DNA of 8,916 nucleotides. Origin: Lentimicrobiaceae bacterium (GTDB lineage: Bacteria > Bacteroidota > Bacteroidia > Bacteroidales > WCHB1-69). Below, piece after piece: positions 7,617 through 8,916 of this stretch. Numbering within the stretch: the stretch's first letter is position 1; every line of letters starts with the position of its first letter. The notes below the pieces were generated by a model. That model had not been told where the DNA came from. It saw only the letters and a list, made by a program, of their open reading frames with translations, and did no database searches. The stretch is taken from contig WQSU01000090.1 in NCBI GenBank assembly GCA_009787675.1, positions 1 to 8,916 of the forward strand. Direction: 5' to 3'. The position numbers were made by a program, and so were the translations under genes.

Positions 7617-8747
7617 ATGACATCACACTTTGATAACATTCGTCCGTACACCGATGCAGAAGTACCTGCGGCGATGAGACGAATTGCAGGGAGCGAATAC
7701 TTGCCTGCCCTTTGTAAATTTGTATTTCATGAAAAAACGTTGAGCGAAGTGCAAGAGATATTGCTTGCTTGTAAAAACACTGACGACTTTCAGGTTAATG
7801 TGATGCATCAATTTAATAAACAAGTGATTATACAAACAATAAAACAATTTACTTGTAGCGGTTTAGAATATTTAGACCCCAAGAAAACTTATCTTTTTGT
7901 GTCTAATCATCGGGATATTGTGTTAGATGCTTCTTTACTGCAATCGGCTTTGCATAATGAGGGATTCCGCACAACCGAAATCACTTTTGGCAGCAATCTC
8001 ATGAACCCGCAGTTGGTAGTTGATATTGGAAAATCTAATAAAATGTTTAAGGTGATCAGAGAGGGAAATGCCAGAGAGTTTTATAATAATTCTGTGCATT
8101 TATCTGAATATATACGTTTTACATTAATTCAAAAAGGAGAATCTGTTTGGATTGCTCAGAGAAATGGACGTACAAAAGACGGCAATGACGCTACTGATCA
8201 AGGAATTATCAGAATGTTTTGCATGAGCAACCGAAAAAATTTAGTGGAATCACTGGCAGAATTAAACATTGTACCTATTGCTGTTTCTTATCAATGGGAA
8301 TCTTGTGATATGTTTAAAACCAAAGAGTTATACTTCTCCAAGGAAGGTGCGAAATATGTTAAACAAAAAAACGAAGATCTAACAAGCATATTAACCGGCA
8401 TCACCCAACAAAAGGGAAATGTACATTTTTCGATTTGTAAACCTATTGAAAAAGAAGAATATAATGCTTTTTCTTTGGAGGCGGAAAATAAATTCTACAA
8501 CCATATAGCGCACTTAATCGATGAAAAGATTTACCGTAACTACAAACTATGGAACACTAACTACATAGCCCATGATTTACGTTCCGGAACAAGCAAATTT
8601 TCAGCACATTATACACCGGAAGAAAAAGACCGTTTTCTTCAAAGGTTTCATCATATTTTAAACCAGATTGAGGGAGACAAAGTGCGTATCGGTTCATCTT
8701 TTTTAGGAATTTATGCGAATCCTGTGGATAAACTATATAATGTGTAA
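7617..8747 (+). CDS. Acyltransferase, glycerol-3-phosphate/1-acylglycerol-3-phosphate acyltransferase-like
   Basis: A 376-residue soluble-looking protein with no clear membrane segment. The acyltransferase motif I is SNHRDIVLD (N97, H98, D100, D104). The spacing from His to the second Asp is one longer than HX4D, so H98 may pair with D100 or D104. The acyl-acceptor motif is AQRNGRTKDGND (R182-N183-G184-R185), standing where PlsC has FPEGTRS and PlsB has EGGRS; the usual Glu is Asn here. Further conserved-looking parts are NIVPIAVSYQWE and the C-terminal SSFLGIYANPVDK. This is a type of acyltransferase common in Bacteroidota; it probably transfers a fatty acyl or polyenoyl group to a lipid head or alcohol, substrate unknown. 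It starts 5 nt after the ligase gene, preceded by a GAAGAAAA stretch, and is the last gene of the run, so ligase plus acyltransferase may act in sequence. Confidence 0.85.
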   Translation: MTSHFDNIRPYTDAEVPAAMRRIAGSEYLPALCKFVFHEKTLSEVQEILLACKNTDDFQVNVMHQFNKQVIIQTIKQFTCSGLEYLDPKKTYLFVSNHRDIVLDASLLQSALHNEGFRTTEITFGSNLMNPQLVVDIGKSNKMFKVIREGNAREFYNNSVHLSEYIRFTLIQKGESVWIAQRNGRTKDGNDATDQGIIRMFCMSNRKNLVESLAELNIVPIAVSYQWESCDMFKTKELYFSKEGAKYVKQKNEDLTSILTGITQQKGNVHFSICKPIEKEEYNAFSLEAENKFYNHIAHLIDEKIYRNYKLWNTNYIAHDLRSGTSKFSAHYTPEEKDRFLQRFHHILNQIEGDKVRIGSSFLGIYANPVDKLYNV

Positions 8748-8761
8748 ATTTGTTATACATT
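8739..8761 (+). terminator. Weak bidirectional hairpin at the end of the operon
   Basis: AATGTGTAA (8739-8747) can pair with TTATACATT (8753-8761) over nine positions, with one G-U pair, around a 5-nt loop. The left arm contains the TAA stop of the acyltransferase gene and the right arm contains the stop (TTA on +) of the minus-strand open frame. The stem is AT-rich and the following bases are only moderately T-rich, so termination strength is uncertain. Confidence 0.35.
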
Positions 8762-8860
8762 TCCTTTAGTTGATTCTGTCATTACCCAACATAATTCTTT
8801 GCCTTCTTTTTGAATATCCTTATGTAGTCGCTCCTTACGATCACTGTAATATATTTTAAA
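8753..8860 (-). pseudogene. Possible remnant of a convergent gene (3' end only, 35 codons)
   Basis: On the minus strand a frame of 35 sense codons runs from 8860 down to a TAA at 8755-8753. Its product contains SDRKERLHKDIQKEGKELCW and ends MTESTKGNV, a balanced, charged, helix-like sequence unlike chance translation of AT-rich DNA. It has no plausible start codon at its 5' end (the only Met is nine residues from the stop) and is cut off by an in-frame TGA at 8861-8863, where the DNA becomes nearly pure A/T. This looks like the surviving tail of a gene whose upstream part was lost or displaced. I cannot name the family, and chance cannot be excluded for so short a frame. Confidence 0.35.
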
Positions 8861-8876
8861 TCAATAAAATAAATTA

Positions 8877-8909
8877 AAAAAGTGTAGTATTTTTCGACCA
8901 AAAAGTGTA
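8877..8909 (+). repeat. Exact 10-bp direct repeat AAAAAGTGTA, two copies
   Basis: AAAAAGTGTA occurs at 8877-8886 and again at 8900-8909, 23 bp apart start to start (about two helical turns), with the second copy running into a promoter-like TATCTTTG. The arrangement would suit a dimeric regulator binding one face of the DNA, or a short repeat at the edge of a mobile element; neither can be settled within the window. Confidence 0.5.
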
Positions 8910-8915
8910 TCTTTG
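8908..8915 (+). promoter_or_regulatory. Bacteroidota-type -7 promoter element (TATCTTTG)
   Basis: TATCTTTG fits the TAnnTTTG -7 consensus recognised by the primary sigma factor of Bacteroidota. A good TTTG -33 element is not seen at the usual distance (about 19-21 bp upstream), so the promoter may be weak or activator dependent, which would agree with the direct repeat overlapping it. It would drive a gene starting just beyond the right edge on the + strand. Confidence 0.5.
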
Positions 8916-8916
8916 C

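Noticed and set aside
1..8916. CRISPR array, tRNA or rRNA genes, riboswitch
   Set aside because: No regularly spaced repeats with unique spacers, no cloverleaf or rRNA-like segment, and no intergenic space large enough for a riboswitch within the operon were seen.

Overview
The window looks like a moderately AT-rich Bacteroidota genome, most likely Bacteroidales or a relative. Evidence: signal peptides ending in SAQ, A/T-rich leaders instead of strong Shine-Dalgarno sites, a TAnnTTTG-type promoter element near the right edge, and gene families typical of the phylum. This placement is inferred from style and families; no marker gene is present.

Eight genes lie head to tail on the + strand and fill positions 1-8747 with almost no free space (gaps of 48, 52, 30, 6 and 5 nt; overlaps of 11 and 22 nt), so they probably form one operon or the end of one. 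In order: (1) the C-terminal part, cut by the window edge, of a large fusion of an MMPL/RND exporter, a PlsC-type acyltransferase and a SAM-methyltransferase-like tail; (2) a FAD-dependent CrtI/retinol-saturase-type oxidoreductase; (3) a B12-binding-domain radical SAM enzyme; (4) a small unknown protein overlapping it; (5) a secreted protein of unknown function; (6) a secreted serine alpha/beta hydrolase; (7) a phenylacetate-CoA-ligase-like adenylating enzyme; (8) a second acyltransferase of a Bacteroidota-type family.

From knowledge of these families, the fusion exporter, FAD oxidoreductase, radical SAM enzyme, aryl-CoA-type ligase and extra acyltransferases are the sort of tailoring and export genes found in aryl polyene / flexirubin-type (polyene pigment-lipid) clusters of Bacteroidota. 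A plausible but unproven picture: the ligase activates an aromatic or other carboxylic acid, FAD and radical SAM enzymes modify a lipid or polyene chain, acyltransferases attach it to a lipid or alcohol, and the MMPL module moves the product across the inner membrane. The defining core genes (ketosynthases, ACPs, dehydratase, DarA/DarB, ammonia lyase) are not in this window, so the product class remains an inference.

The last 169 nt (8748-8916) hold no complete gene. They contain a hairpin whose arms carry the stop codon of the last gene and the stop of a short open frame on the opposite strand (8753-8860), which may be the remnant of a truncated convergent gene. The window ends with a very AT-rich stretch holding an exact 10-bp direct repeat and a TATCTTTG promoter-like element, probably the leader of a new transcription unit to the right. 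Another notable non-coding feature is a 7-bp tandem repeat (3241-3282) covering the start region of the radical SAM gene.
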